Shown: positions 16,854-25,931 of the stretch, in pieces
Numbering within the stretch: position 1 is the first letter of the stretch
Layout of the letters: every line of letters begins with the position of its first letter
Assembly (NCBI GenBank): GCA_023380515.1
Contig: JAMCRH010000317.1
Coordinates: 1-36,930, forward strand
Origin: Gammaproteobacteria bacterium
GTDB taxonomy: Bacteria; Pseudomonadota; Gammaproteobacteria; Enterobacterales; Alteromonadaceae
DNA: 36,930 bases
Direction of reading: 5' to 3'
Program-made: the position numbers and the translations under genes
Notes under the pieces: model-generated
Told to the model about the DNA's origin: nothing
The model's input: only the letters and a program-made list of their open reading frames with translations
The model's database searches: none

Positions 16854-19511
16854 ATGAGTGCTGCGGCGGAAGAGAATCATTCGTCAATGACAATTCGGCG
16901 ACTCGAGAAGGTTGTCGCCCGATTAAAAATACTGACGCAAAAATACCGTCAAGCTGAAGTGATTCAGCAGGCGCTCTTTCGTATTTCCGAATTAGCAGCC
17001 TCCGCGCAAAACATGGACCAAATCTATACTTCGGTCCATCGCATAATTGGTAAGCTCATGGCTGCCAAGAACTTCTACATTTGTGTTTACTCCGAAGACC
17101 GTAAAACATTTAACTTCCCTTACTTTGTCGACCAATACGATGACGCTCGCACCATTGCGGAGATTCCCGTTGAAAACCTCATGCGTGGTATGACGGGTTA
17201 TATTTTGCGTAGCGGCCAGCCATTATTAGCTCCGAAATCACATATTGAGCAGTTAGTAGAAGAGGGTGAGATTCGATTCCTTGGTTCATTACCGGTGGAC
17301 TGGCTGGGTGTGCCACTTATTGCCAACGACGAGCTCATTGGCGCCATGGTGGTCCAGAGTTATGAAGAAGAGGTACGTTACGGTAATGAAGACCTTGAGC
17401 TGCTGATGTTCGTGTCGCAGCACGTGGTTAACGCCTTAGAGCGCTTCCGCCAACGCGAATTCCTCGAGTCACAAGTTGCCAAGCGTACCGCTGAGCTCAG
17501 CAGTATTAACAAAAACTTGCGCAAAGAGATTGTCGACCGCGAGAAAGCAGAGCTGCAAAATGCGGTACTGTACTCAATTTCTGAATTGACGAACTCAGCA
17601 GCGGATATGCAAAGCTTTTATCAGGCATTGCATCGCGAGGTTTCGCGCTTAATTACCGCCGACAACTTCTTTATCGCCTTAATGACAGAGAATCGTCAGC
17701 AGGTTTACTTTCCGTATTATGTCGATGAAAGTGGCTTCAAAGCCAAGCAGCGCAGTTTACAAAAAGGCTTAACTGAGTACGTTATTCGCTCGCGTAAACC
17801 TTTGTTTGTTGACCGTAAAGTTCGTGATGCACTGGTTGCCAAAGGTGAGATTGCGGTTTCCGAATCGCGTGGTCAATTGGCGTACCAATGGTTAGGTTCA
17901 CCGCTGATGGTGGACGGTAAAACCTTTGGCGTGATTGCTACCCAAACCTATTCCAAAGACAAGTCGTTTTCACCTGAAGATCTAGAGCTACTGAATTTCG
18001 TTGCCCACCATGTCTCGGTTGCAATTGAACGTCGACGGGCGGCTGAGCAGTTGGCGAAAGCGAATACGTTCCTCGAGCGTCGGATTGCCGAACGCACCGA
18101 AGAGCTCGTTGAAGAAATTGAACGTCGGAAGGAAATCGAAGCAAAGCTGTTTCATGATGCCCATCACGACACGCTCACAGGTTTACCGAACCGCGCCATG
18201 TTTAGTGAGCGAGTGAAAACCGCATTGCTGCGTCAGAAGCGCCATCCAGAAGAAAACTTCGCTTTGCTTTTCGTTGACCTCGATCGCTTCAAAAATATTA
18301 ATGACACCTTAGGACACTCAGCGGGTGACGAATTCTTATTAGAAGTGAGCCGACGGATTAACAGTGCTATTCGTGAGCTCGATTTTTTAGCTCGCTTGGG
18401 TGGTGATGAGTTCGTTATTTTACTTGAGCCGATTAAAACCCTCGATGATGCGAAAGACGTTGCGACACGAATTATCGACGTCATGAAAGAACCGTTTGAG
18501 CTTAATGGTCAGCAGCATTTTTCGGGAGCTAGTATCGGTATTGCCACCAGCCATGGACCGGATGATTCGGTCGACCGCTTACTGCGCGACGCGGACGCCG
18601 CCATGTATGAGGCAAAAAGCATGGGACGTGGCCGGTATGTGATTTTCGATGAAGCCATTCGCAATGGTTTGGTGACCGCTTTAAATCAAGAAATGGCGCT
18701 GCGTCATGCACAAGCGAAGAAAGACTTCCTACTGTGGATGCAACCTATTTATCAACTGGCGGGTGCTGAGTCGCAGCGTCAAGTGGTTGCCTACGAAGCG
18801 TTGGTTCGTTGGCAGCGTGGTGAAAATACCATTCTTCCAAGTGAGTTCTTGGCCTTGGCGGAACGCTCGGGAGCGATTATCGAAATTGACCGTTGGGTGC
18901 TTGAGCATGCAATTAAGCTGCAAAAAAGTGTGTGTCAGAGTAAGTCTGATTGTGCTCCTGTGCATGTTAACTTGTGCGTGCAGCACTTATTGCGCCCGCG
19001 CCATATTCAGGCGTTAATTGACACTGCGACAGAAGCCCAAGCTCAATTTGACAAAATTGTCTTAGAGTTTGGTGAGGAAGCGCTGCAGCAAGAAGACTCC
19101 CGGCGCATTATGGCTAGTCTGCGGAAGTTAAAAGACGCTGGTTTTACGCTGGCATTGGACGACTTTGGCCGCACCACAGGGCCATTGCATTTTATTTATA
19201 ACTTCCCGTTCGACATTATTAAGCTCGATCGTCGTTTTATTAAGCAGGTTGGCCACAAAGAACGCGCCCAAGCCATGGTTCGCCACATCGTGACCCTGTG
19301 TAAGGATTTGTGTATTGAGCTCACCGCAGAAGGCATTGAAACAGAAGAGCAAATTGATGTGCTGCTTGAGCTTGGAGTGCGTATCGGACAGGGTAATTTG
19401 CTCGGTGAAGCTGGCACCCTGCCGACGACTCATTTGTCTCCGAGCACAACCAAAACAGTAAAATCAAAAGAGATGCCTGTTACCGCTAAAGGCACCGTTT
19501 CTGCCGAGTAA
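16854..19511 (+). CDS. GAF-GAF-GGDEF-EAL cyclic-di-GMP signalling protein
   Basis: This 885-residue soluble protein joins two GAF-like sensor domains (about residues 40-205 and 240-400), each followed by a helical linker (VAKRTAELSSINKNL and RRIAERTEELVEE), a GGDEF domain (about 435-595) and an EAL domain (about 620-860). The GGDEF active site RLGGDEFVILLE is intact and the RELD inhibitory c-di-GMP site lies five residues before it. In the EAL domain the EAL motif (YEALVRW), DDFG, LDRRFI and AEGIETEEQ are kept, while usual ELTES reads EFGEEA and the final loop reads GQGNLLG. It could make or break c-di-GMP, or sense it. There are no membrane segments, so signals are probably cytoplasmic. Confidence 0.92.
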   Translation: MSAAAEENHSSMTIRRLEKVVARLKILTQKYRQAEVIQQALFRISELAASAQNMDQIYTSVHRIIGKLMAAKNFYICVYSEDRKTFNFPYFVDQYDDARTIAEIPVENLMRGMTGYILRSGQPLLAPKSHIEQLVEEGEIRFLGSLPVDWLGVPLIANDELIGAMVVQSYEEEVRYGNEDLELLMFVSQHVVNALERFRQREFLESQVAKRTAELSSINKNLRKEIVDREKAELQNAVLYSISELTNSAADMQSFYQALHREVSRLITADNFFIALMTENRQQVYFPYYVDESGFKAKQRSLQKGLTEYVIRSRKPLFVDRKVRDALVAKGEIAVSESRGQLAYQWLGSPLMVDGKTFGVIATQTYSKDKSFSPEDLELLNFVAHHVSVAIERRRAAEQLAKANTFLERRIAERTEELVEEIERRKEIEAKLFHDAHHDTLTGLPNRAMFSERVKTALLRQKRHPEENFALLFVDLDRFKNINDTLGHSAGDEFLLEVSRRINSAIRELDFLARLGGDEFVILLEPIKTLDDAKDVATRIIDVMKEPFELNGQQHFSGASIGIATSHGPDDSVDRLLRDADAAMYEAKSMGRGRYVIFDEAIRNGLVTALNQEMALRHAQAKKDFLLWMQPIYQLAGAESQRQVVAYEALVRWQRGENTILPSEFLALAERSGAIIEIDRWVLEHAIKLQKSVCQSKSDCAPVHVNLCVQHLLRPRHIQALIDTATEAQAQFDKIVLEFGEEALQQEDSRRIMASLRKLKDAGFTLALDDFGRTTGPLHFIYNFPFDIIKLDRRFIKQVGHKERAQAMVRHIVTLCKDLCIELTAEGIETEEQIDVLLELGVRIGQGNLLGEAGTLPTTHLSPSTTKTVKSKEMPVTAKGTVSAE

Positions 19512-19526
19512 GTTCCTGCCGAGTAA
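19501..19526 (+). repeat. 15-bp tandem duplication over the stop codon of the GGDEF-EAL gene
   Basis: CTGCCGAGTAA occurs at 19501-19511 and again at 19516-19526. The period of 15 bases keeps the frame, so the stop codon is followed by a second in-frame copy of the gene's end. Confidence 0.75.
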
Positions 19527-19544
19527 ACGGGTTCACGCCCGCTT

Positions 19545-21566
19545 TTAAGACCCTCGCAACATTGCCCGCAAACGCGCTACATTCGACTCCGTTCGTTGTT
19601 GCTTTTGTTCTAATGACTCCGGTTTACGTTGGTCTTCCCACTCAATATCGTCCTGTGGCAACTCCATTAAAAAGCGACTCACTTCTGGCCGCAATACTTC
19701 GCCATATTGGCGACGTTCTTTGGCCAATGTAAACGTCAACTTTTGTTGGGCGCGAGTAATGCCAACGTAGGCTAACCGCCGCTCTTCTTCGATATCGTCA
19801 TTATCGATACTGGTTTGATGCGGCAGCAGGCCTTCTTCCATACCGACGAGGAAAACATAGGGGAACTCAAGACCTTTAGAGGCGTGTAACGTCATAAGCT
19901 GCACTTGGTCACCGTCTTCGTCTTCTTCTTGGCGCGAGAGCATGTCGCGTAACACTAAACGCGCTACGACTTGCTCCAACGACATCGGCTCGTTGTCGTC
20001 GTTGCCCATCAACATTTCACTGACCCAACGGTAGAGCTCGTTGACGTTTTTAATGCGCATTTCCGCCGCCGTCGGGCTGCCACTGGTTTCAAACAACCAG
20101 TCTTCATAGTGAATGTCTTGCAAGAGCTGTTTCACCGCAGTCGTGGCGTGCTGTTCACCCGAATCAGACTCACGCGCCGCATGTTCAATCAGCTGACAAA
20201 ACTGCTGCAAGTCTTGGTAAGCACGGGTGGCCAAAATGGTCTTTAAACCAGGATGCAAGGCAGCGGCAAATAAACTCAGCTTTTCCTGATGGGCAAACTC
20301 GCCAATTCGTTCCATGGTCTGCGGGCCGATGCCACGACGCGGGGTGTTCACGATCCGCAAAAACGCATTGTCGTCGTCGGGGTTCACCACTAAACGCAAG
20401 TAAGCCAGAATATCTTTGATTTCCGCGCGCGCAAAAAATGACTGCCCACCAGTAATTTTGTAAGGGATACGGTTGTTCATCAGCGCCTTTTCAAACAAGC
20501 GCGATTGATGATTACCACGATAGAGAATGGCGTAGTCACCATAGCGGGTATTCTCTAAAAAGCGCTCACGTATAATTTCGGCCACCACGCGTTCGGCTTC
20601 GTTCTCTTCGTTCTTGCCGTAAATCACGCGCAACGGGTCGCCGTACTGCATGGACGACACTAATTTCTTATCAAACAAGTGCGGATTATTCGCAATTAAG
20701 ATGTTGGCACTTTTTAGAATGCGCCCAACCGAACGGTAATTTTGTTCAAGTTTGATCACTTTTAAACTTGGAAAATGTTGCTGCAGTAATCCTAAGTTTT
20801 CTGGCTGTGCGCCGCGCCATGAGTAAATACTCTGATCGTCGTCGCCCACCACGGTAAAGCGAGCTCGTTCGCCGACGAGCAAGCGCACTAACTGATACTG
20901 GCTACTATTGGTGTCTTGATATTCGTCGACGAGGAGATAGCGAATACGCTGTTGCCAGCGCTGTCGCACTTCTGGGACTTGTTGTAAGAGCAAGGTTGGC
21001 AACAAAATCAGGTCGTCAAAGTCGAGCGCATTGCAGGCTTTCATGTTGCGTTGGTAGGCCGTGTAGAGTCCAGCAAAAAGCTGCTCTTCGGCGTCGCCAG
21101 GCGTTGCTTGTACCTGCTCAGGTAGCAACATCGCGTTCTTCCAGTGGCTAATCTTTTGCTGTAAGCGCTGCAAAATCGCTTTGTCGCCGTCGATGCTGTC
21201 TTCCGATAAAGCATTGAGCAGCGCAAAACTGTCTTGATCATCAAACAATGAAAAGCCAGGTTTGAAGCCGAGCATGCTAACTTCGCGTCGGATCATGTCG
21301 AGACCAAGCGTATGGAAAGTGGAGACGCGCAGCCCACGACAATTCTTCCGACCTAAACGCAAACTGATGCGCTCGCGCATTTCGCGGGCGGCCTTATTAG
21401 TAAACGTCACTGCAGCTATATGATGTGGTTTATAGCCGGCACTATTGACTAGATAGGCAATCTTTTCGGTGATCACGCGGGTTTTGCCACTACCAGCACC
21501 AGCGAGCACCAACGTTGGGCCACTAATGTATTCCACGGCTGCTTGCTGTTGTGGGTTGAGTTGCAT
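19545..21566 (-). CDS. rep: ATP-dependent DNA helicase Rep
   Basis: Rep is a 3'-to-5' superfamily 1 helicase that helps replication forks through protein barriers. The 673-residue protein aligns along its whole length with E. coli Rep (673). Motifs in order: Walker [38 protein letters not shown] (Walker B), [34 protein letters not shown], and [13 protein letters not shown]. It converges with the GGDEF-EAL gene and is divergent from ubiK. Confidence 0.97.
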   Translation of the reverse strand: MQLNPQQQAAVEYISGPTLVLAGAGSGKTRVITEKIAYLVNSAGYKPHHIAAVTFTNKAAREMRERISLRLGRKNCRGLRVSTFHTLGLDMIRREVSMLGFKPGFSLFDDQDSFALLNALSEDSIDGDKAILQRLQQKISHWKNAMLLPEQVQATPGDAEEQLFAGLYTAYQRNMKACNALDFDDLILLPTLLLQQVPEVRQRWQQRIRYLLVDEYQDTNSSQYQLVRLLVGERARFTVVGDDDQSIYSWRGAQPENLGLLQQHFPSLKVIKLEQNYRSVGRILKSANILIANNPHLFDKKLVSSMQYGDPLRVIYGKNEENEAERVVAEIIRERFLENTRYGDYAILYRGNHQSRLFEKALMNNRIPYKITGGQSFFARAEIKDILAYLRLVVNPDDDNAFLRIVNTPRRGIGPQTMERIGEFAHQEKLSLFAAALHPGLKTILATRAYQDLQQFCQLIEHAARESDSGEQHATTAVKQLLQDIHYEDWLFETSGSPTAAEMRIKNVNELYRWVSEMLMGNDDNEPMSLEQVVARLVLRDMLSRQEEDEDGDQVQLMTLHASKGLEFPYVFLVGMEEGLLPHQTSIDNDDIEEERRLAYVGITRAQQKLTFTLAKERRQYGEVLRPEVSRFLMELPQDDIEWEDQRKPESLEQKQQRTESNVARLRAMLRGS

Positions 21567-21740
21567 GTCGCACAGGTCCTGCTAGTGATCAACGGGAAAA
21601 CAAAGGAGCCGGTATTGTAACGAGAGTTGCGCTGAGAATATAGCAATACGCTCGCCAATCAGCCCGTGCTATAGTAAATAATCAGGTAATAAAGACGCGA
21701 ATGAAACCACGAATAAAACTGCTGAAAAGAGTGTAACTGT

Positions 21741-21992
21741 ATGATCGACCCTAAGAAAATTGAACAAATTGCCCGCCAAATTACCGCCAGCATTCCTGCA
21801 GGTGTACGTGAAGCGGCTGACAATATCGAATTGAAAGTGAAACAAGCGGTACAGTCGCAGTTAGGCAAACTCGATGTCGTGACCCGTGAAGAAATGGATA
21901 TTCAGCAGGAGCTCGTGATGCGCCTGCGCAAGCGCGTCGAAGAGCTCGAAGATCGCCTCGATGCCCTTGATGGCAAAAGCAACCAAGAGTAA
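21741..21992 (+). CDS. ubiK: Ubiquinone biosynthesis accessory factor UbiK (BMFP family)
   Basis: UbiK works with UbiJ in the soluble assembly that makes ubiquinone under aerobic conditions. The 83-residue protein is a typical member of the YqiC/BMFP family: an amphipathic helix (MIDPKKIEQIARQI), SIPAGVREAADNIE, and a C-terminal coiled coil (MRLRKRVEELEDRLDALD). The stop codon is in the same frame as the following histidine kinase gene, which starts two codons later. Confidence 0.93.
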   Translation: MIDPKKIEQIARQITASIPAGVREAADNIELKVKQAVQSQLGKLDVVTREEMDIQQELVMRLRKRVEELEDRLDALDGKSNQE

Positions 21993-21998
21993 ACGCCA

Positions 21999-23411
21999 TT
22001 GCTGCGTCGCTTAAGCACCCAACAACAGCTTTTTTTAGCCATTGCCGGTACCGGAGTGTTTCTGGTGATTGTGGTGTTGCTCGGTGTGCGCAGCTACTTC
22101 TTGCAGAATTTCTCCGACTACTTGGCCGAACAAGAGCAACGGCGTTTGCAGCAAGTTGCGGTGGTGTTGTCGGAATATTATGAAACCATTCATCGGCAAA
22201 TGCCGGCTCGCGTCCGCGCTGAGTTTTCCGAGCGCGAACTTTGGCGTCAAGTGATTCAAACCATTCAACGCGATTCGGTGATTAATCCGGAACGAGTCAA
22301 CCTTGACCCGGAACTGAGTTTTAGCGCGCTCACGCTTGAAACTGTTAGTGGCGAGCGCATTTTCGGGCCGGATATTCGTGAATCCGTGTCGGTGTTAGTG
22401 CTTGCCGAAGGGCAAATTATTGCGACCTTAAGCACGGAGCTGCCGACCAGCCAAATGCAGCCGCTCGACGAAGTCTTTCGCGAGCAGCAAATGCAATCCT
22501 TGCTCTGGGCAGGCGCCTTAGCGCTATTGGTCGGTGCCTTGGTTGCATGGCTCATTGCCAGTCAGTTGCGTGCGCGTTTAGCGTTATTAAAACGCACCAC
22601 CCAAGAGATTGCGGCGGGGAACTACAGTAGCGAATTGAGTCCACGGCTATTGGGTAGTGAACAACGTGATGACATTGCTGAACTTGCGCGAGCGCTGCAA
22701 AGTATGGCTACGACCCTCAATAATACCGAGCAACAGCGGCGCGCATTTATGGCCGATATTGCGCATGAACTGCGTACTCCTTTAACTGTGCTGAAAGGTG
22801 AGCTTGAAGCTGTTGAAGATGGCATTCGTGAGCCCGATCGGGTGCTCTGTACACGTTTGCAACAGCAAACCGAGCAGTTAACTCGTTTGGTCGCCGACAT
22901 CGACACCTTGGCGCAGGCTCAAGCCGGCGGCATGAGTTACCAACGTCGAAGCCTTGCCATTCGCGCGTGGCTTGAGCAGCAGATCGCACAATTCCAACCG
23001 CTTGCGCAGCAACAGCAACTCGAACTGCGTTTCACTGCCACAGCTGCGGCTGAGATCACTGTGTTTGCAGACTCGGCACGCTTGCAACAAGCACTGCAGA
23101 ATTTGCTCCAAAATAGCCTACGTTATACCCAAGCGCCTGGCGTGATTCAGGTGACCCTGACAACAAGTGGCACTGCGGTGCTTATTGAGGTTGAAGACAG
23201 CGCCCCAGGTGTTGCTACCGAACATCTTGAACATCTTTTTGAACGCTTCTATCGGACTGAGTCGCATCGCCAACGCAGCACAGGCGGCAGTGGCTTGGGC
23301 TTAGCGATTAGCCGTCAAATTTTGCAAGCGCACCAAGGCGACATTCGCGCGGAACCAAGTGCGCTCGGCGGCCTCAAAGTGACCATATCACTGCCACGGG
23401 AACGGTCATGA
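21999..23411 (+). CDS. Sensor histidine kinase, BaeS-like
   Basis: This 470-residue inner-membrane kinase has a transmembrane segment at about residues 12-32, a periplasmic sensor region (about 33-165), a second transmembrane segment (about 167-187), a HAMP domain, the phospho-acceptor His in DIAHELRTPLTVLKGE, and an ATPase domain with the N-box LQNLLQNSLRYT, VEDSAPGV and GGSGLGLAISRQI. The only sensible start is a TTG at 21999, six bases after the ubiK stop, with AGAG 9 bases upstream, so translation may be coupled to ubiK. It overlaps the regulator gene by 4 bases. The architecture is closest to BaeS, an envelope-stress sensor; the true signal is unknown. Confidence 0.9.
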   Translation: MLRRLSTQQQLFLAIAGTGVFLVIVVLLGVRSYFLQNFSDYLAEQEQRRLQQVAVVLSEYYETIHRQMPARVRAEFSERELWRQVIQTIQRDSVINPERVNLDPELSFSALTLETVSGERIFGPDIRESVSVLVLAEGQIIATLSTELPTSQMQPLDEVFREQQMQSLLWAGALALLVGALVAWLIASQLRARLALLKRTTQEIAAGNYSSELSPRLLGSEQRDDIAELARALQSMATTLNNTEQQRRAFMADIAHELRTPLTVLKGELEAVEDGIREPDRVLCTRLQQQTEQLTRLVADIDTLAQAQAGGMSYQRRSLAIRAWLEQQIAQFQPLAQQQQLELRFTATAAAEITVFADSARLQQALQNLLQNSLRYTQAPGVIQVTLTTSGTAVLIEVEDSAPGVATEHLEHLFERFYRTESHRQRSTGGSGLGLAISRQILQAHQGDIRAEPSALGGLKVTISLPRERS

Positions 23412-24076
23412 GTAGAATATTAATCGCCGAAGATGAACAGGATATTCGCCAACTGTTGGTTGATTATTTGCAGCAAAGCGGTTTCACCACAGTCGCTGTC
23501 GACAATGGCAATGATGCGTTGAGCCAAGCGCGTACAGAACAGCCTGACCTAGTGCTGCTGGATGTCATGATGCCAGGTTTGGACGGTTTAGAAGTCTGCC
23601 GGCAATTGCGCGAAGTGTCGCATGTACCCGTGATATTTATTACCGCTCGGCATGACGAAGTGGATCGGATTGTGGGCTTGCGCATGGGCGCTGACGATTA
23701 CATCGTCAAACCGTTTAGCCCACGTGAGGTGGTTGCCCGGGTTGAGGCTTTGTTGCGACGTGCACGCTGGCGCGCCGAAGCAGAGGTTGTGCAGACGGGT
23801 TTGCAGTTGAATACCGAGACTTACGTCGCCCGCTGGCAAGGGCGCGTTTTAGACTTAACACCCGTTGAATTTCGTTTGCTGCACACACTTAGTAAGCACC
23901 CACAGCGCGTTTTTCGCCGCGACGAGCTGATTGGCGCAGCGTACGATGACCACCGGATCGTCAGTGATCGGACAGTCGACAGTCACATCAAGAATTTGCG
24001 CCAGAAGCTACAAGCGGTTGGCGCTGCTGACGTGATTCAGGCGGTGTACGGGGTTGGTTACCGTTATACCGAATAA
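23408..24076 (+). CDS. OmpR-family response regulator, BaeR-like
   Basis: This 222-residue protein has a receiver domain (about residues 1-118) with AEDEQD acidic pocket, phospho-acceptor Asp in LVLLDVMMPG, and Lys in YIVKPFSP, then a winged-helix DNA-binding domain (about 130-222) with LTPVEFRLLHTL, SDRTVDSHIKNLRQKL and YGVGYRY. It is translated from an ATGA overlap with the kinase gene and is surely its partner. The four 11-bp-spaced repeats right after its stop codon are a candidate binding site for it, which would place the EF-hand gene under its control. Confidence 0.94.
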   Translation: MSRILIAEDEQDIRQLLVDYLQQSGFTTVAVDNGNDALSQARTEQPDLVLLDVMMPGLDGLEVCRQLREVSHVPVIFITARHDEVDRIVGLRMGADDYIVKPFSPREVVARVEALLRRARWRAEAEVVQTGLQLNTETYVARWQGRVLDLTPVEFRLLHTLSKHPQRVFRRDELIGAAYDDHRIVSDRTVDSHIKNLRQKLQAVGAADVIQAVYGVGYRYTE

Positions 24077-24079
24077 ATT

Positions 24080-24120
24080 TTTCTCCACAATTTCTCCATA
24101 ATTTCAGCATATTCTCTCCA
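24080..24120. promoter_or_regulatory. Array of four direct repeats with 11-bp period, candidate response-regulator operator
   Basis: TTTCTCCA (24080-24087), TTTCTCCA (24091-24098), TTTCAGCA (24102-24109) and TCTCTCCA (24113-24120) start exactly 11 bases apart with AT-rich 3-base spacers. OmpR/PhoB-family regulators bind direct repeats about one helical turn apart. The array lies between the regulator gene and the EF-hand gene. Confidence 0.6.
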
Positions 24121-24202
24121 TGGTCAGGGGTTAAAGTCAGTACCGTGTGAAGTGAACTCTCCCAAAGTTTGACTTAAATGTATCTCGTAATGAGAGGAAG
24201 TG

Positions 24203-24856
24203 ATGATGAAAAAGATGACTAAACTTGCCAGCCTGATGGCGCTTGTACTCCCAGCACTCGCAGTGACCGGCGCGACGGTTGCAGCTGACGAGCCACAAGA
24301 GAAGCGCGAGCGAATTCGTGTGATTACGGTACAGGGTGACGAAGTCACTGTGAATATGGACGAGGCGCGTCGAGCACGTGGTGACATGCGCGGCCAACGA
24401 ATGATGTGGACCCAGCATTTAACTGACAGTGACGGCGAGCCATTGAGCCGAGAAGAAATTCGTGGTCGCGTGATGATTCATCGTGAAGCTGCTCTCGAAA
24501 AGCAGTTCGAGAACTTTGACTTAAACCGTGATGGTTACATTACTCAAGACGAAGTGACTGAGTACATGGTCAAGCAAGCACAAGAAAATGCCGAGCGCAT
24601 GTTCCAGCGCCTTGACCAAGCGGGCACTGGTCGCATTGACCAAGAAACCTTTGTCGAACGTTTTCAGGCAATGGGTCAAGAACGTCGCGTGGAACAGGGT
24701 TCGCGTGTGATTCATATGCGTGACCTGAGTGAAGAAGATCGTGAGCGTATTCGTGAAGCTCGCGAGAAAGCCCGCGAAGCCCGTGAATTAGCCGGTGAAA
24801 AAGTGCGAGAAATTCGCATTGAACGTCGCCGAGCACAGCAAGAAAATAACGACTAA
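24203..24856 (+). CDS. Exported EF-hand protein with Arg/Glu-rich helical tail
   Basis: The protein (217 residues) has a signal peptide (MMKKMTKLASLMALVLPALA to about residue 27). A canonical calcium-binding loop, DLNRDGYITQDE, lies near residue 105, and a second, degenerate loop, DQAGTGRIDQET, near 140, where the last acidic residue is Thr. The C-terminal 50 residues form a charged helix of repeated Arg-Glu-Ala (REAREKAREARE). The frame starts at a GTG (24200), but the ATG at 24203 or 24206 behind GAGAGGAAG is more likely. A periplasmic calcium-binding or stress protein, possibly controlled by the adjacent two-component system, is the best guess; the closest analogy is CpxP/Spy-like location next to its regulator, without sequence proof. 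Confidence 0.82.
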   Translation: MMKKMTKLASLMALVLPALAVTGATVAADEPQEKRERIRVITVQGDEVTVNMDEARRARGDMRGQRMMWTQHLTDSDGEPLSREEIRGRVMIHREAALEKQFENFDLNRDGYITQDEVTEYMVKQAQENAERMFQRLDQAGTGRIDQETFVERFQAMGQERRVEQGSRVIHMRDLSEEDRERIREAREKAREARELAGEKVREIRIERRRAQQENND

Positions 24857-24874
24857 GCGTGACAATTGATGACA

Positions 24875-24904
24875 AAAATAGCGGCTCCGGCCGCTATTTT
24901 TTTT
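24875..24904 (+). terminator. Intrinsic terminator after the EF-hand gene
   Basis: An 11-bp stem, AAAATAGCGGC (24875-24885) with GCCGCTATTTT (24890-24900), has a 4-base loop and ends in T8. Confidence 0.92.
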
Positions 24905-24969
24905 ACCCGATCGGCACTAATCTGTGTCAATCGAGTCGAACGTTTAAACAATAACAACAAGGAATTCGC

Positions 24970-25911
24970 ATGCGGCACTGGATTTTAGCAGTATTAATTG
25001 GCCTCGCGACCGCCTTTGGCGGCACTGCCATGGCACAGCAGAGTATCAACTTCGAACAGTTTGACCCAATTTATCAGCCGCTAGAGGAAGCGTTTCGCAA
25101 TGGCGACCACAAGGCTGCGCAACGGGTGCTGAAGGGCATGGAGCGACAGCATGGTAAAACCGCCGACTTTGAGTTTCTCAGCGGTATCGTCACGCTCTTG
25201 CAAATGAATGACGCGGGCGCACTGCGCTTGCCTTTTCTAGCGCGACGGATGCGCAATCATTGGCTACAAGCCGTAGAGTATGATCCGAATCATGAGTTGG
25301 CACATTTTAGCTTGGTGCAATATCTCGCCAACGCACCGGGAATCGTCGGCGGTAGTTTGGACGATGCACTCAAACATCGAGACCGTCTGCACGAGCTCGA
25401 CAGCGAGCACCGCTTTATGGCGGATATCGTCATTGCCATGGTGCAAGAAGATGAAGCTGCCGAGTTAGCAGCGTGGGACGCGCTGTTTGCATCGCAACCG
25501 GAGAATGCCCAAATTCGTGTCAACTATGCGGCACAAAAAATCAATCAAGAGCAGTATGAACGTGCGCTCGAACAGCTACAGGCTGCGCTAACACTGGTTG
25601 CTGCAAGTGACGACGAAGCGGATACTCTCGTGTTGACGCAGTTACAGTATCAATGGGGTAAGTTAGCCGCAGTATCGGGGCATGAGCTTGACCAAGGCGC
25701 CGATTTTCTCGCTGACTTGCTTGCGGAAGACCGCTTACCCGAAGGCATGAGCCAAGGCTGGGTGCAATTTCGCTGGGCTCAGGTCGAGCAGCATCGGCAA
25801 AATAACGATCGTGCGCAGCAGCTTTTCAGTGCTGCTGAACAGTTTGCTAGTGACGATGAGAATTTGCGCAAGGCATTAACCGAACAAGGCCGCTGCCAAC
25901 GCACTTGCTAA
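24970..25911 (+). CDS. Exported TPR-like protein
   Basis: This 313-residue protein has a signal peptide (residues 1-22, ending AMAQQ). The rest is helical with TPR-like pairs, for example NYAAQKINQEQYERALEQLQAAL and WAQVEQHRQNNDRAQQLFSAAEQ. The C-terminus has two cysteines (GRCQRTC). TPR folds bind other proteins; no partner can be named. It has its own upstream region after the terminator at 24875 and converges with the hydrolase gene 20 bases away. The start ATG follows AAGGAAT. Confidence 0.75.
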   Translation: MRHWILAVLIGLATAFGGTAMAQQSINFEQFDPIYQPLEEAFRNGDHKAAQRVLKGMERQHGKTADFEFLSGIVTLLQMNDAGALRLPFLARRMRNHWLQAVEYDPNHELAHFSLVQYLANAPGIVGGSLDDALKHRDRLHELDSEHRFMADIVIAMVQEDEAAELAAWDALFASQPENAQIRVNYAAQKINQEQYERALEQLQAALTLVAASDDEADTLVLTQLQYQWGKLAAVSGHELDQGADFLADLLAEDRLPEGMSQGWVQFRWAQVEQHRQNNDRAQQLFSAAEQFASDDENLRKALTEQGRCQRTC

Positions 25912-25931
25912 CGCTTAGGCCGACTCTGTGA

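Noticed and set aside
19527..19545. Terminator between the GGDEF-EAL and rep genes
   Set aside because: The stem CGGG/CCCG is only four base pairs and the T-tract is short.
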